Origin: Chloroflexota bacterium
GTDB lineage: Bacteria > Chloroflexota > Anaerolineae > J102
Length of the DNA: 64,000 nt
Reading direction: 5' to 3'
Assembly: GCA_029782215.1 (NCBI GenBank)
Contig: JAKOVD010000201.1
Span: 1-64,000 of the forward strand
Below are positions 50,309 to 61,485 of this stretch, piece after piece. The notes under the pieces are model-generated. The model searched no databases and had not been told where the DNA came from. It was given only the letters and a program-made list of their open reading frames with translations. The first letter of the stretch is position 1; each line of letters starts with the position of its first letter. Made by a program: the position numbers and the translations under genes.

Positions 50309-50794
50309 ATGCGCAAACGACCAAGTTGGGACGAGTACTTCATGGGCATCGCCCTGCAGGTGGCCAAGCGGAGCACCTGCGACCGTGCCCACGTGGGCGC
50401 CATTATCGTCAAAGACCGCCGCATCCTCACCACGGGCTATAATGGCTCACCCTCCGGCCTGCCCCACTGCGACGACGTTGGGCACCTGATGGTGGACGGT
50501 CACTGCGTGCGCACCCTGCACGCCGAACAAAACGCCATCATCCAGGCAGCCTACCACGGCGTTTCCGTCCACGATGGCATCCTTTATGTCACGCATCAAC
50601 CCTGCCTGACCTGCGCCAAGATGATCATCAACGCCGGCGTCAAGCGCGTCGTCTACGCCGGGACCTACCCTGACAACCTGGCCCGCCAGTTCCTGGCCGA
50701 AGCGGGGGTCGGGTTACAGCATTTTCCGTTGGGCGATGAGCTGCGGGAAGCCGTAGCGCATCGACCCGAGCGCGGCGAAGCGCCTGACCTGTAG
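50309..50794 (+). CDS. comEB: dCMP deaminase (ComEB-like)
   Basis: A 161-residue zinc-dependent deaminase converting dCMP to dUMP. The zinc site is H71-A-E73 and P-C99-L-T-C102. The [30 protein letters not shown] stretch is typical of ComEB/dCMP deaminases, with Cys24 and His53/Cys54 possibly binding a second zinc. It follows upp and supports pyrimidine salvage. The ATG at 50309 is preceded by GAGAGA-type sequence only. Confidence 0.94.
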   Translation: MRKRPSWDEYFMGIALQVAKRSTCDRAHVGAIIVKDRRILTTGYNGSPSGLPHCDDVGHLMVDGHCVRTLHAEQNAIIQAAYHGVSVHDGILYVTHQPCLTCAKMIINAGVKRVVYAGTYPDNLARQFLAEAGVGLQHFPLGDELREAVAHRPERGEAPDL

Positions 50795-50892
50795 CGCATC
50801 CCATCTGGTCCATCCTGCCCGCCTCCCTGGGACGGCGTTGGCAGTTCTCATCCACCCACACACACCCGCACTGCCCCGAAGGAGACGCCCAC

Positions 50893-52803
<1,911 letters not shown>

Positions 52804-52815
52804 ACCCTGTGAACC

Positions 52816-52849
52816 ACCGTGGGGGCGGTAGTGGTATCGCCCCCACGGT
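52816..52849. terminator. Bidirectional intrinsic terminator
   Basis: ACCGTGGGGGCG, 10-base loop, CGCCCCCACGGT: a perfect 12-bp stem between the convergent acs and the CDP-alcohol transferase genes, ending one base before the latter's stop. Confidence 0.85.
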
Positions 52850-53623
52850 TTAGGTGGTCTGGAACGAGCCTTCGATGCCCTGGGGGATATCGGGCAGGGG
52901 CACCAGGGTCCGGTACACGCTGGCGCCGGCGTAAAACACCACGTAGGCCATGGAAAGCGCCACCAGGACCACGTTGGTTTCCGGGTAGATGGCCAGCAGG
53001 ATGGCGGACATCAGTCCCCACAGCAGGGTCGCCGCGAGCATGGCCTGCCGCAGCCAGCGGCGTCGCGTCAAATACTCCATGCGCGAGGGATAGATATACT
53101 TGATCGGCACGAAGATAAGGATGGCCAGGACCAAAAGGATCACCGCGTTCACGACTGGCGACGTCTGCCAGAGGAACAGATAGAAGACGACGATGTTCCA
53201 GTAGTCAGGGAACCCCTTGAAGAAATGGTCGGCAGTCTTGGCATCCCGCTGCGTGAACTGGTAGGCCGACGTCAGTATGATGATCGCTGCCACAGGAACG
53301 CGCAGCGGCGGGGGCAGCAAGTCGCTGACGTAGACGAAGAAGGCCGGCACGATCACGAAGTTGAGATAGTCGATCATGTTGTCGAGCAGGGCGCCGTCCA
53401 TGTTGGGCGTCACCCGCGTCACCATAACCTTGCGCGCCAGCGTGCCGTCGAAGCTGTCCACGACGATGGCCGCGCCCATGAACCAGAAGGCTGTGACGAA
53501 CTCGCGATTGTGAATGGCAAACAGCGCCAGGAGTCCAAAGACGGCCCCGGAGGCCGTCAACAGGTGTACCAGCCAGGCGGCGACATAACGGCGCAATGGG
53601 AACGGACGTGATCGTGGTTTCAT
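52850..53623 (-). CDS. pcs: CDP-alcohol phosphatidyltransferase, phosphatidylcholine-synthase-like
   Basis: A 257-residue integral membrane enzyme with about eight helices. The family motif is D59-G60-x2-A63-R64-x11-D76-G77-x3-D81-x3-D85. The following KTADHFFKGFPDYWNIVVFYLF matches the phosphatidylcholine synthase (Pcs) subgroup by recall, rather than PssA or PgsA. It would condense CDP-diacylglycerol with choline. Choline use is inferred; another alcohol cannot be excluded. It is divergent from the F420-type reductase gene. Confidence 0.8.
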   Translation of the reverse strand: MKPRSRPFPLRRYVAAWLVHLLTASGAVFGLLALFAIHNREFVTAFWFMGAAIVVDSFDGTLARKVMVTRVTPNMDGALLDNMIDYLNFVIVPAFFVYVSDLLPPPLRVPVAAIIILTSAYQFTQRDAKTADHFFKGFPDYWNIVVFYLFLWQTSPVVNAVILLVLAILIFVPIKYIYPSRMEYLTRRRWLRQAMLAATLLWGLMSAILLAIYPETNVVLVALSMAYVVFYAGASVYRTLVPLPDIPQGIEGSFQTT

Positions 53624-53834
53624 GCTAAGGGCTTCCGGAGGAGTTGTGAGCTAAACGGAAATCGTAACATGCAATCAGGTGGGGTCAAAGCACGGCGCAG
53701 CGCCGCAGCGCCGGAACCGCTTGCGCGGCCTGGACCCCGGCGAAACCCGTGGGCAATGTGGCAAAATCGGGCTCGCGCCTGCTCCATTCTGTGCTACAAT
53801 GACAGTGTAAGGCAGTGCTCAAGGAGGAGTTGCC

Positions 53835-54437
53835 GTGACCAGCACAGACCGGCAGTTGGAAGCGAATCTTCGTCAGGCTTTTCGGGCGTTCAACCGCTTC
53901 ATGCTGCTGATGTGGCGGTTGGGCATGGGCGGCTGGGTCAACTTCTGCCCGGGAGGCGTTGGGCGCATCATGGTGCTCACCCACAAAGGTCGCAAAACCG
54001 GCCGCCAGCGGCGCACGCCCCTCAACTACGCCGTGATCGAAGGCGAGGTTTACTGTACGGCTGGGTGTGGCTCTGCCGCCGATTGGTACCGCAATATCAT
54101 GGCCGATCCAGCGGTTGAGCTGTGGCTTCCGGATGGTTGGTGGCAAGGAATGGCGGAAGATGTCACGGACTCCGCCCATGCGATCGACACCCTGCGACAG
54201 GTCCTGATTGCCAGCGCCTTCGCCGGTCGTGCCGCCGGCATCAATCCGCGCACGATGACAGACGAGGAGTTGGCGGCAGCCACGGCCGGCTACCGCCTCA
54301 TCCACATCCGCCGCGTGGCCGCCCGCACTGGCCCAGGTGGGCCGGGCGACTTGAGCTGGGTTTGGCCCGTCCTGGCCCAAGTGCTGGTCATCCTTCTCGT
54401 GCTCCTGCTGGCCCGGCCGCGCAAAAAGCGATCCTGA
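53835..54437 (+). CDS. Deazaflavin (F420)-type nitroreductase-family protein with membrane tail
   Basis: A 200-residue protein of the DUF385/Ddn family: VLTHKGRKTGRQRRTPLNYAVIEGEVYCTAG and WYRNIMADPAVELWLPDGWW are its hallmarks. Members bind F420 or related flavins and reduce quinones or nitro compounds. Unusual here is a C-terminal membrane helix (about 173-193, LAQVLVILLVLLLARP) with a basic end. The start is GTG 53835 with AAGGAGGAG just upstream. Whether this organism makes F420 cannot be seen in the window. Confidence 0.8.
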   Translation: MTSTDRQLEANLRQAFRAFNRFMLLMWRLGMGGWVNFCPGGVGRIMVLTHKGRKTGRQRRTPLNYAVIEGEVYCTAGCGSAADWYRNIMADPAVELWLPDGWWQGMAEDVTDSAHAIDTLRQVLIASAFAGRAAGINPRTMTDEELAAATAGYRLIHIRRVAARTGPGGPGDLSWVWPVLAQVLVILLVLLLARPRKKRS

Positions 54438-54603
54438 GAAACGTATCACTCCCGGGTGCTTCTGGTTGGCGCCCGGCGGCAATGGAGGACAGGCACATGG
54501 GCTAGAAGACCGCTCAACGATGAGCTTGACCTGATTCAGGCCCAAATAGCGGGCGCACTTTTGTTCCGGAACGGGTGACCAACCCCACACAGGAGAGTGA
54601 GAC

Positions 54604-57036
54604 ATGGATACACGGCGCTCCCAGTTCAGAGGATTCTGGCTGTCGGTCGCGTTCACAGCGCTGCTGTCCACCATAACCAGCGTTGTCGTTCTTGGTCTTC
54701 CCACACTCCCCGCGTTCGGCGTACCCCTGGCCGGCTGGACCTTCACAGGCAACGTGTACGAGGGTCTGCCGCCCAGCCAGGGAGCGCCCCTTCCGGGCGT
54801 CACCGTGACGCTCTACGGCTCTGACAGCGCCGCGGTCTGGGGGACGCAGCTTGCCAGCGCCAACACCGATGCCGCTGGCGCCTATACGCTCAACACGACC
54901 CGATCTTTCACCTTCTACCATCTCGTCGAGACTGACCCGCCGGGCATGAATTCCACCGGCGCCCAGGCAGGGAGCGGGGGCGCCGTCGTCAACGACAACT
55001 GGATCCGGTACCAGGCGCCCACGGCCGGCAGCCTCGCAGGCAACCATTTCTGGGACAAGCGGCCGCCGACTCCCACCCCGACGGAAACGCCATCCACCGC
55101 CACCGCCACCCCCACCTATCCTCCCAAACCCACCTACACCCCCACCGCGACGCCGGGTACGGGCACCCAGACACCAACGCCCACGCCCACGGGACAGCCG
55201 CCGAACCTGGCGGACCTGAGCGTCTACAAGATGCTAACTGCGCCGGAGTCAGGCACGCTGCAGCCGGGAGTGCTCGCCGAATACACCGTCTACGTCTCCA
55301 ATATGGGACCCGCCACGGCCGCCAATGTGGTCGTCACGGACACACTGCCCAGCAGCCTGGCCTTTGATTCCGCTTCCGCTGGCTGCACGCTGGTCACGCG
55401 GCGCCCACCCAACGACATCGTCCGCTGCCAGCTTGGCAGCCTGGCCCCAGGCGACACGCCCGCGACCCTGACGATCAGGGCGCGTGTGGATGCGAATGCC
55501 TGCGGCCGCGTCACCAACCGGGTTGAGGTCGGCAGCACAACGCCCGATCCGGTGAAATACAACACCTCCACCACCACAGTGGTTGTCACCTCGTGCCAGG
55601 TGCCCGGCGTGCTGGTCGACAAACGGCAAGTCGATCCGCCCGGCTACAGCGCGGACCTGGGCGCGACCATCACCTATGCCATCGAGATCACCAACATCGG
55701 CAACACGGCGCTCAGCGACATGGAGCTCAACGAGAGCTTCGAGATGGGCCGTCTGCGCTACGTGGGCGCTTCGCCGCCCCCTGACCGCATCGACACGACG
55801 TCCTCTGCAAGCGCGGTGACCTGGTGGGATCTGACGGGGCCACCCCCCACCGGGTTTGGCCGGACGCTGCCTCCGGGCGGCAGCTTTGTGGTCTACGTGC
55901 AGGCAAGGGCAGACCAGGGTGGCTACGGCTACGACTGCGCACACGTGATGGCCAGCGCCGGCACCTCCGGGGTCTCGGACACCGACTGCTTCGGCACCAG
56001 CATTGAAGAACCCGGCCGTGAGTTCACGGTGAGCAAGAGCCTGTCCTCACCCGCCGGCGGCGTCGCCTTTGTCGATCAGACGCTCACGTACATGGTCTCG
56101 CTTGAGAACAACGGCTCGGCGGCGGTCACAGGCATCCGGCTGCGCGATGAGTACAGCACGGCCCACCTGATCTACAGCCATGCCGCCTACCAGCCCGACA
56201 GCCCGGCGAACGACGGCGTCCTGGATTGGGCCAATCTGACCCAGCCTGAACCCAAGGGGTTTGGCCAGCCGCTCCAGCCCGGCAACGGCCGCGGCTTCAG
56301 CGTCAGCTTCACCGCCAAGGCTCCCACGCCGCCTGGGCAAGCCACCGAGAACTGTGTGCAGGCTTGGTACTGGCATGCCGATCAAGTCGAGCATGACGCC
56401 GGCCGCTTCTGTCTGCCCCTCCACATCCTCAGCCGCAGCGAACCCCAAATCGAGGTCAGCAAGCTGGTGCTCGAACCGGCGGAGGGCGTGGCCAACCCCA
56501 CCGAACGCGTGCAGTTCACCTTCCGCGTGGCCAACACTGGCACTACCGTGATCAAGAACCTCAAGGTCACCGACACCTACGACACAAGCTGCCTGAAGTT
56601 CCTTCCCATGGGCAACCCCGGCCGTGACCCAGACAACACCGCCGACGATGGCGTGCTGGACTGGGCGCACTGGCTGGGCACGGTCACTCTCCAGCCTGGC
56701 AGCGCCATCCAGGTCAACGGAGCAGTCGACTTCCAGGCCAAGGCAGGCGCCTGCGACCCTACCTCCAATACGCTGCAGGTGATCGCCACTGACCAGACGG
56801 GCAAGCAGGCCACCGCCACAGGATCGACCACCCTGCGCATTCCTCCCGAACCCTTGACGCCCACGCCCACGCCTTCGGCAACGCTCACGCCGACCTTCAC
56901 GCCCAGTCCGACACTCACACCCACGCCCACCTTCACCCCTACTTTCACACCGACAGCGACCCCCACACGGGAAGCCTGCTGCATCCCGCTCTATATGCCC
57001 CTCCATCTTCGCCAGGCCGGTGCAGCCTGGGAATGA
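54604..57036 (+). CDS. Secreted DUF11/SdrD-type surface protein
   Basis: An 810-residue exported protein. The signal peptide (about 1-40) is followed by a Cna-B/SdrD-like domain (GVTVTLYGSD...YTLNTTRSFTFYHLVE) and a Thr-Pro linker (about 151-200). Several DUF11-like Ig modules follow (DLSVYKMLTAPESGTLQPGVLAEYTVYVSN; TLTYMVSLENNGSAAVTGI; VQFTFRVANTGTTVIKNL). A second Thr-Pro linker leads to the C-terminal CCIPLYMPLHLRQ. It is probably wall- or membrane-associated and extended. AGGAGAG precedes ATG 54604. A related, larger gene follows. Confidence 0.85.
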   Translation: MDTRRSQFRGFWLSVAFTALLSTITSVVVLGLPTLPAFGVPLAGWTFTGNVYEGLPPSQGAPLPGVTVTLYGSDSAAVWGTQLASANTDAAGAYTLNTTRSFTFYHLVETDPPGMNSTGAQAGSGGAVVNDNWIRYQAPTAGSLAGNHFWDKRPPTPTPTETPSTATATPTYPPKPTYTPTATPGTGTQTPTPTPTGQPPNLADLSVYKMLTAPESGTLQPGVLAEYTVYVSNMGPATAANVVVTDTLPSSLAFDSASAGCTLVTRRPPNDIVRCQLGSLAPGDTPATLTIRARVDANACGRVTNRVEVGSTTPDPVKYNTSTTTVVVTSCQVPGVLVDKRQVDPPGYSADLGATITYAIEITNIGNTALSDMELNESFEMGRLRYVGASPPPDRIDTTSSASAVTWWDLTGPPPTGFGRTLPPGGSFVVYVQARADQGGYGYDCAHVMASAGTSGVSDTDCFGTSIEEPGREFTVSKSLSSPAGGVAFVDQTLTYMVSLENNGSAAVTGIRLRDEYSTAHLIYSHAAYQPDSPANDGVLDWANLTQPEPKGFGQPLQPGNGRGFSVSFTAKAPTPPGQATENCVQAWYWHADQVEHDAGRFCLPLHILSRSEPQIEVSKLVLEPAEGVANPTERVQFTFRVANTGTTVIKNLKVTDTYDTSCLKFLPMGNPGRDPDNTADDGVLDWAHWLGTVTLQPGSAIQVNGAVDFQAKAGACDPTSNTLQVIATDQTGKQATATGSTTLRIPPEPLTPTPTPSATLTPTFTPSPTLTPTPTFTPTFTPTATPTREACCIPLYMPLHLRQAGAAWE

Positions 57037-57132
57037 TGCCCCTTGCAGCCGGCCATGAACGCCCGACCTCAAAGGTTGCGGCGGCATCACTCGCCGGTCC
57101 TTGCGCGTCCACGATGTCATCGGGAGAACACA

Positions 57133-60100
57133 GTGAAGCCGAGCCCACCCTCTATCACCGTCTCTGTTCTGGCCCTGGCCAAAGCGGCGACCATCGCCCT
57201 TGCCACGGTCCTTCTCCTGGCAGCGGCTCTGGAGATCGGAACCGCGGCCTCCGGGGGCGCCAGCCCTGCCGCCGTCATCCTGCAGGTGCGGGCCAACGAA
57301 ACGCACGACGTGGTAGATGGAAAAGCCCCCGCGCACACGAACGTCACCCTACGCGCCTGGCGCGAGGGCGCTGAGATCGGCGCGGCGACCCTGAACACCG
57401 GCAAGGAGGAGCGATTCTCCACCAGCCTGACAGACGGCGAGGGGCGCCAGGTCGACTTGAAAGCGGGGGACGAAGTGCATGTCACGGCCGGAACGCAGAC
57501 TGCGATCTTCAGACTCGCGGCCCTCGCCGCCGAGGTGGATGCCCCGGCCAACAGGATCACGGGCCATGTCGACGGCGTCGCCTACCCGGCGAAACTACGT
57601 GTCGAGGTCTGGCGCGAGAACGGCAGCAGCGCAGACATCAAGACGGATGGCAGCGGGAACTTCGAGCTGGCGTTCGGCGAACCCGCCGTCCGCGAGGGTG
57701 ACAACGTGGCCGTCTGGTACGTGCAGGCAGACGGCCACGAGAGCGGCATCGTGCGCAGTCACTTGCGCCTGGAAGCCGGCGTGAAGGATGACCAGGTCGC
57801 GGGGCAGACGACGCCCGGCGCCCGCATCGACGTGGTGTTGCACAGGCCGGGCGGCCTCCCGCAGGTGCAGGCCACGGCCACAGCCTGGGCAAACGCCGAA
57901 GGTCAGTTCGGCGCCCGGTTCCAGTCGGGCGACGGGACCGGGATAGCCCTGGCGCCTGGCGATGAAGTGGAGGCCCAGGCTGGAGGCAAACACGCCAGCC
58001 TGGTTCTGCCGTCCCCTTACAGCGCCGTCTACGACTACAAGGCCGCTACCGTCTGTGGCGAGGCCCCGCCGGGGGTGATACTGGAGGTTGAGCTGTGGGG
58101 CTATGGCACTCTCTTCGAGACTGCCCCGGCGGACGGGCACTACTGCACCGACCTTGCCAAGCTGGGCGCTCCCGACATCGACGCCGAAGGCCGGGTGAGC
58201 TTTCACGATGCCAACGGCCATCGTCTGATCGCCGGTTTTCGTACGCCTTCGCCCGATCTGAAGGTAGAGAATTGGGGCGCCGAGGCGCCGGTCACGGGCC
58301 GCACCTATGCTTGGGTCCTGCGCTATGCCAATACCGGGGAGGCGCCCGCCGCCAATACGGTGCTCATCGACACCCTTCCCCAGGGGGTCAGCTTCGTCAG
58401 AGAGACCACGGGCACGGCCCTGACCGTGGGCAACCGCGTGATCTGGGACCTGGGCGCAGTGCCCCCCGGCGCCGCCGTGACAGTGACCCTGACGGTGCAG
58501 GTCAACCTTCCTGCGGACAAGACCATCGAAAACTGCGTCGAGGTGAGCACCCCGGATTGGGAAAGGGATACGGGCAACAATCGCGCCTGCGACCAGAGAC
58601 AGGTCGTTGCCAACCAGGTGGACCTGAGCGTCAAGATGTATGCCATTCCCGAGAAGCCGGTGGCGGGCGACCCGTATGTGTACAGGATCGGCTACTGCAA
58701 CACCCTCCCTGCCAGCGCACAAAGCGCCGTGATCAATGCGACCCTGCCTGCCCATACCCGGTACGCGGGAGAATGGCACCCGCAGGGCTGGGCCCTGGCG
58801 TCTGCTTCCGAGGGCCAGGTGCGCTGGACTATGCCTGAGATCCCCGGACATGAATGCCGTGAGCTTGAAATAGGCGTAGAGGTGGACGCGAACGCTCCCG
58901 CCGCTGAGCCTTTGCACAGCAGTGTTTCACTCACGTCGACGACGTTCGAGGTCAACACGGATGACAATGACAGCGATCACGAGGTATGGGTTACGGAGCG
59001 ACACGTCAACCTTCATATTGAAAAGGGCTACCGTCGCGGCAGTCCCGTGGCCGGCCAGGAGTATACGTTCTGGATCACGCTGCGCAACGACGCCAACAGC
59101 GCCGCCCCCCATATGATCATGACCGATACGCTGCCGGCCGGCATGGCTTTTGTCCAGGCCAGGCGTCTTGATTGGAACCCGGCCACTGGCGCCAACGATC
59201 TCGCCTCGCCCCTGGCGCCCCTCGATCAAGGCCCGGGCTTCGCCAGCTTCAGCCTGGGCGATCTCGTCCCGTGGCGCTGGATAGGCGTCGAGCTCACCGG
59301 CAAGATCGCAGACGCCGCCGCCCCCGGCAGCACCCTCACCAACACGGTGAGGGTCACATCGACTTTCACCGATGACCGGACCGATGACAACGAGGCCGCC
59401 TTCACGTTCACCACGCAGGCGCCGGGTTCTAACCTGCGCGTCGTCAAACGTCTGGAAGGGGATGTCTGCCCCGGCTGCGGGTTCGACTACGACCTTTGGC
59501 TTGTCAACGATGGCACCGCGCCCGATGACAATGTCACCGTACGCGATCGTCCGCCCGCTTCGGTAGAAATCAAGGGCGTTGACGGCTGGGGCAAGGTTCG
59601 CGTCGAGGGGGGTGCCCTGGTTTGGGACATGGGAACGATCAACCCCGGCGACCAGGGCGAGGCGCGCCTGTACGTGCGCCTGCAGGATGACGTCCCCATC
59701 GGCGCCGAAGTGGTGAACCGCCTGGAGATCCAGACCACCAGCACCGAGTCACGCCAGGATGACAACGCATCCGAGGTCCGCACCCTGGTAGGGCCGGACC
59801 TGCGCGTGGTCCAGAACCTCTGCCCTGGCGAGCGGCTTGCTCCCGGCTGGGATCCCCAATACTGCATCGAGCTGGCCAACGCGGGCGCGGCAACGGCCCA
59901 CAACGTGGTTCTCACCGCCACCCTGCCCTCCACCCTTGGCTACCGTGATGATTCCTGGGGCGGCGAGGTGCAGGACAACCAAGTCATCTGGCATTTCGGA
60001 GATCTTCCTGCAGGTTGGCAGGGTCAGTTCCAGCTTCACGTCCAGGTGGCCGCCGGCGCCGTCCCCGGAGAAACACTCACGACAATCCTCGACGCCGGCG

Positions 60101-61458
60101 GCGCTGAGGCGGATGCCGTGCCGGCTGACAATCATTCCGAGCTTCCCCTTCGCATCGAGAGTCCCTATTGGCTCCAGGTGCAGGAATCGCAGAACTGGGT
60201 GAAAGGTCGCGCCCGCCCGGATGAGAGCCTGACCGTTGCGCTGGCTTTCGGCATCTCCTTGAAAAGGGCGATCGACGTGACGGCCGATGCCAAGGGCTAC
60301 TTCAACGCCAACATGTGCGACAAACAGGGCTGCACCGACATCCAGCCGGGGGACAGCGTATCGCTCGTGAGCGGAGGCAGCGTGGTGACCAGCCTGGTGG
60401 TCAACCGCATCGAAGGTCAGGTCGACGTCGACGCCAACACCTTCAACGGCCATGTCTACGGCGCCGCCTATCCGGCCCGGGTGTCTGCGGACCTCCTGGA
60501 CATCCAAGGCGTCCCGAGCGTCGAAGGCGCCACCGATGTCAGCGGCGACTATCACCTGCTGTTTGCAGGCGCCGACCTGGGACCGGGGCACCGGGTGCAG
60601 CTCTGGACCATCCGGCCCGATGGGCATTGGGTGGGCATTGTCCGGCAGGTGCTGCGTCTCGAGATCACGGCACGACCCAACCATTCCATCAACCTGGGCA
60701 CGCCGCCCGATGCCATCGTCCATCTGCGCGTCGCCACCGCCACAGGCGTCCTCAAGCTCAGCTCGGAGCAGACGGCAAGCGCCGACGGCCGGGCCGGATT
60801 TGACCTGGATGCACTGCACCCGCCGGTTGCCCTGGCTGCGGGCGATGTCGTGTCGGCCACGACCGGCGCCGCGACGGTGACGCTGACCATTCCTGACCTG
60901 CTCCCGCTCGTCGACGACCCCGCGGACCAGGTCTTCTGCCTTGCCTCGGTGCCTCCCTCATCCTCCATGACAGTCGGGCTGTGGCGGGCCAGCAGCGGCG
61001 AGTCGTGGTGGAAAGAGTACACCGCCGGCGCGGGCAGGACCGTCGTCGACTTCAGTCAGGAAACGATCAGCCTGGGCGACAAGGTGGCGCTCGTCTACAG
61101 GCATCCTGAGGGTCACGAGATCGCATCCTACAACATCTCCATGATCCTGGCCGTCAGTCCCATGACCATCAACGACACCGACGTCGCCACCACCCTCACC
61201 CTTGCCGGGCAGGGTTTCAAGGGAACGCCCGAAGTCTACCTGGCCCCATCTGGAGGCGCCCCCACCATCCACCTCCAGGGCGTGACCTCGCTCACCGGCC
61301 AACTGCTGCAGGCGACCATGCCCGCCGGTACGCCGGGCGGCGCCTATGACCTTTACCTCTACAACCGCGACGGCTGGATCGGATTCCTCGACAAGGCCGT
61401 GCAAGTGAACGAGTACAAGCTGTTCATGCCGCTGGCACAACGCAGCACGGGCGACTAG
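57133..61458 (+). CDS. Giant secreted DUF11 multidomain surface protein
   Basis: A 1441-residue exported protein. GTG 57133 (VKPSPPSITVSVLALAKAATIALATV) gives a clean signal peptide with GGGAG upstream. Two related modules flank the middle, one near residues 150-220 (HVDGVAYPAKLRVEVW...VQADGHESGIVRSHLRLE) and one near 1125-1200 (HVYGAAYPARVSADL...RPDGHWVGIVRQVLRLE). Five DUF11-like Ig domains lie between. The C-terminus has an IPT/TIG-like domain (TLTLAGQGFKGTPEVYLAPS) and ends YKLFMPLAQRSTGD. There is no Thr-Pro linker. It is probably a surface fibre or adhesin partnered with the preceding gene. Confidence 0.85.
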   Translation: MKPSPPSITVSVLALAKAATIALATVLLLAAALEIGTAASGGASPAAVILQVRANETHDVVDGKAPAHTNVTLRAWREGAEIGAATLNTGKEERFSTSLTDGEGRQVDLKAGDEVHVTAGTQTAIFRLAALAAEVDAPANRITGHVDGVAYPAKLRVEVWRENGSSADIKTDGSGNFELAFGEPAVREGDNVAVWYVQADGHESGIVRSHLRLEAGVKDDQVAGQTTPGARIDVVLHRPGGLPQVQATATAWANAEGQFGARFQSGDGTGIALAPGDEVEAQAGGKHASLVLPSPYSAVYDYKAATVCGEAPPGVILEVELWGYGTLFETAPADGHYCTDLAKLGAPDIDAEGRVSFHDANGHRLIAGFRTPSPDLKVENWGAEAPVTGRTYAWVLRYANTGEAPAANTVLIDTLPQGVSFVRETTGTALTVGNRVIWDLGAVPPGAAVTVTLTVQVNLPADKTIENCVEVSTPDWERDTGNNRACDQRQVVANQVDLSVKMYAIPEKPVAGDPYVYRIGYCNTLPASAQSAVINATLPAHTRYAGEWHPQGWALASASEGQVRWTMPEIPGHECRELEIGVEVDANAPAAEPLHSSVSLTSTTFEVNTDDNDSDHEVWVTERHVNLHIEKGYRRGSPVAGQEYTFWITLRNDANSAAPHMIMTDTLPAGMAFVQARRLDWNPATGANDLASPLAPLDQGPGFASFSLGDLVPWRWIGVELTGKIADAAAPGSTLTNTVRVTSTFTDDRTDDNEAAFTFTTQAPGSNLRVVKRLEGDVCPGCGFDYDLWLVNDGTAPDDNVTVRDRPPASVEIKGVDGWGKVRVEGGALVWDMGTINPGDQGEARLYVRLQDDVPIGAEVVNRLEIQTTSTESRQDDNASEVRTLVGPDLRVVQNLCPGERLAPGWDPQYCIELANAGAATAHNVVLTATLPSTLGYRDDSWGGEVQDNQVIWHFGDLPAGWQGQFQLHVQVAAGAVPGETLTTILDAGGAEADAVPADNHSELPLRIESPYWLQVQESQNWVKGRARPDESLTVALAFGISLKRAIDVTADAKGYFNANMCDKQGCTDIQPGDSVSLVSGGSVVTSLVVNRIEGQVDVDANTFNGHVYGAAYPARVSADLLDIQGVPSVEGATDVSGDYHLLFAGADLGPGHRVQLWTIRPDGHWVGIVRQVLRLEITARPNHSINLGTPPDAIVHLRVATATGVLKLSSEQTASADGRAGFDLDALHPPVALAAGDVVSATTGAATVTLTIPDLLPLVDDPADQVFCLASVPPSSSMTVGLWRASSGESWWKEYTAGAGRTVVDFSQETISLGDKVALVYRHPEGHEIASYNISMILAVSPMTINDTDVATTLTLAGQGFKGTPEVYLAPSGGAPTIHLQGVTSLTGQLLQATMPAGTPGGAYDLYLYNRDGWIGFLDKAVQVNEYKLFMPLAQRSTGD

Positions 61459-61485
61459 CAGATCACCAGGCCCAACAAGCCGGTG

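Noticed and set aside
54438-54603. Hidden small gene in the 166-bp spacer before the first DUF11 gene
   Set aside because: Only short ORFs without a ribosome binding site; a TTCCGGAA palindrome is present but too common to claim as a site.
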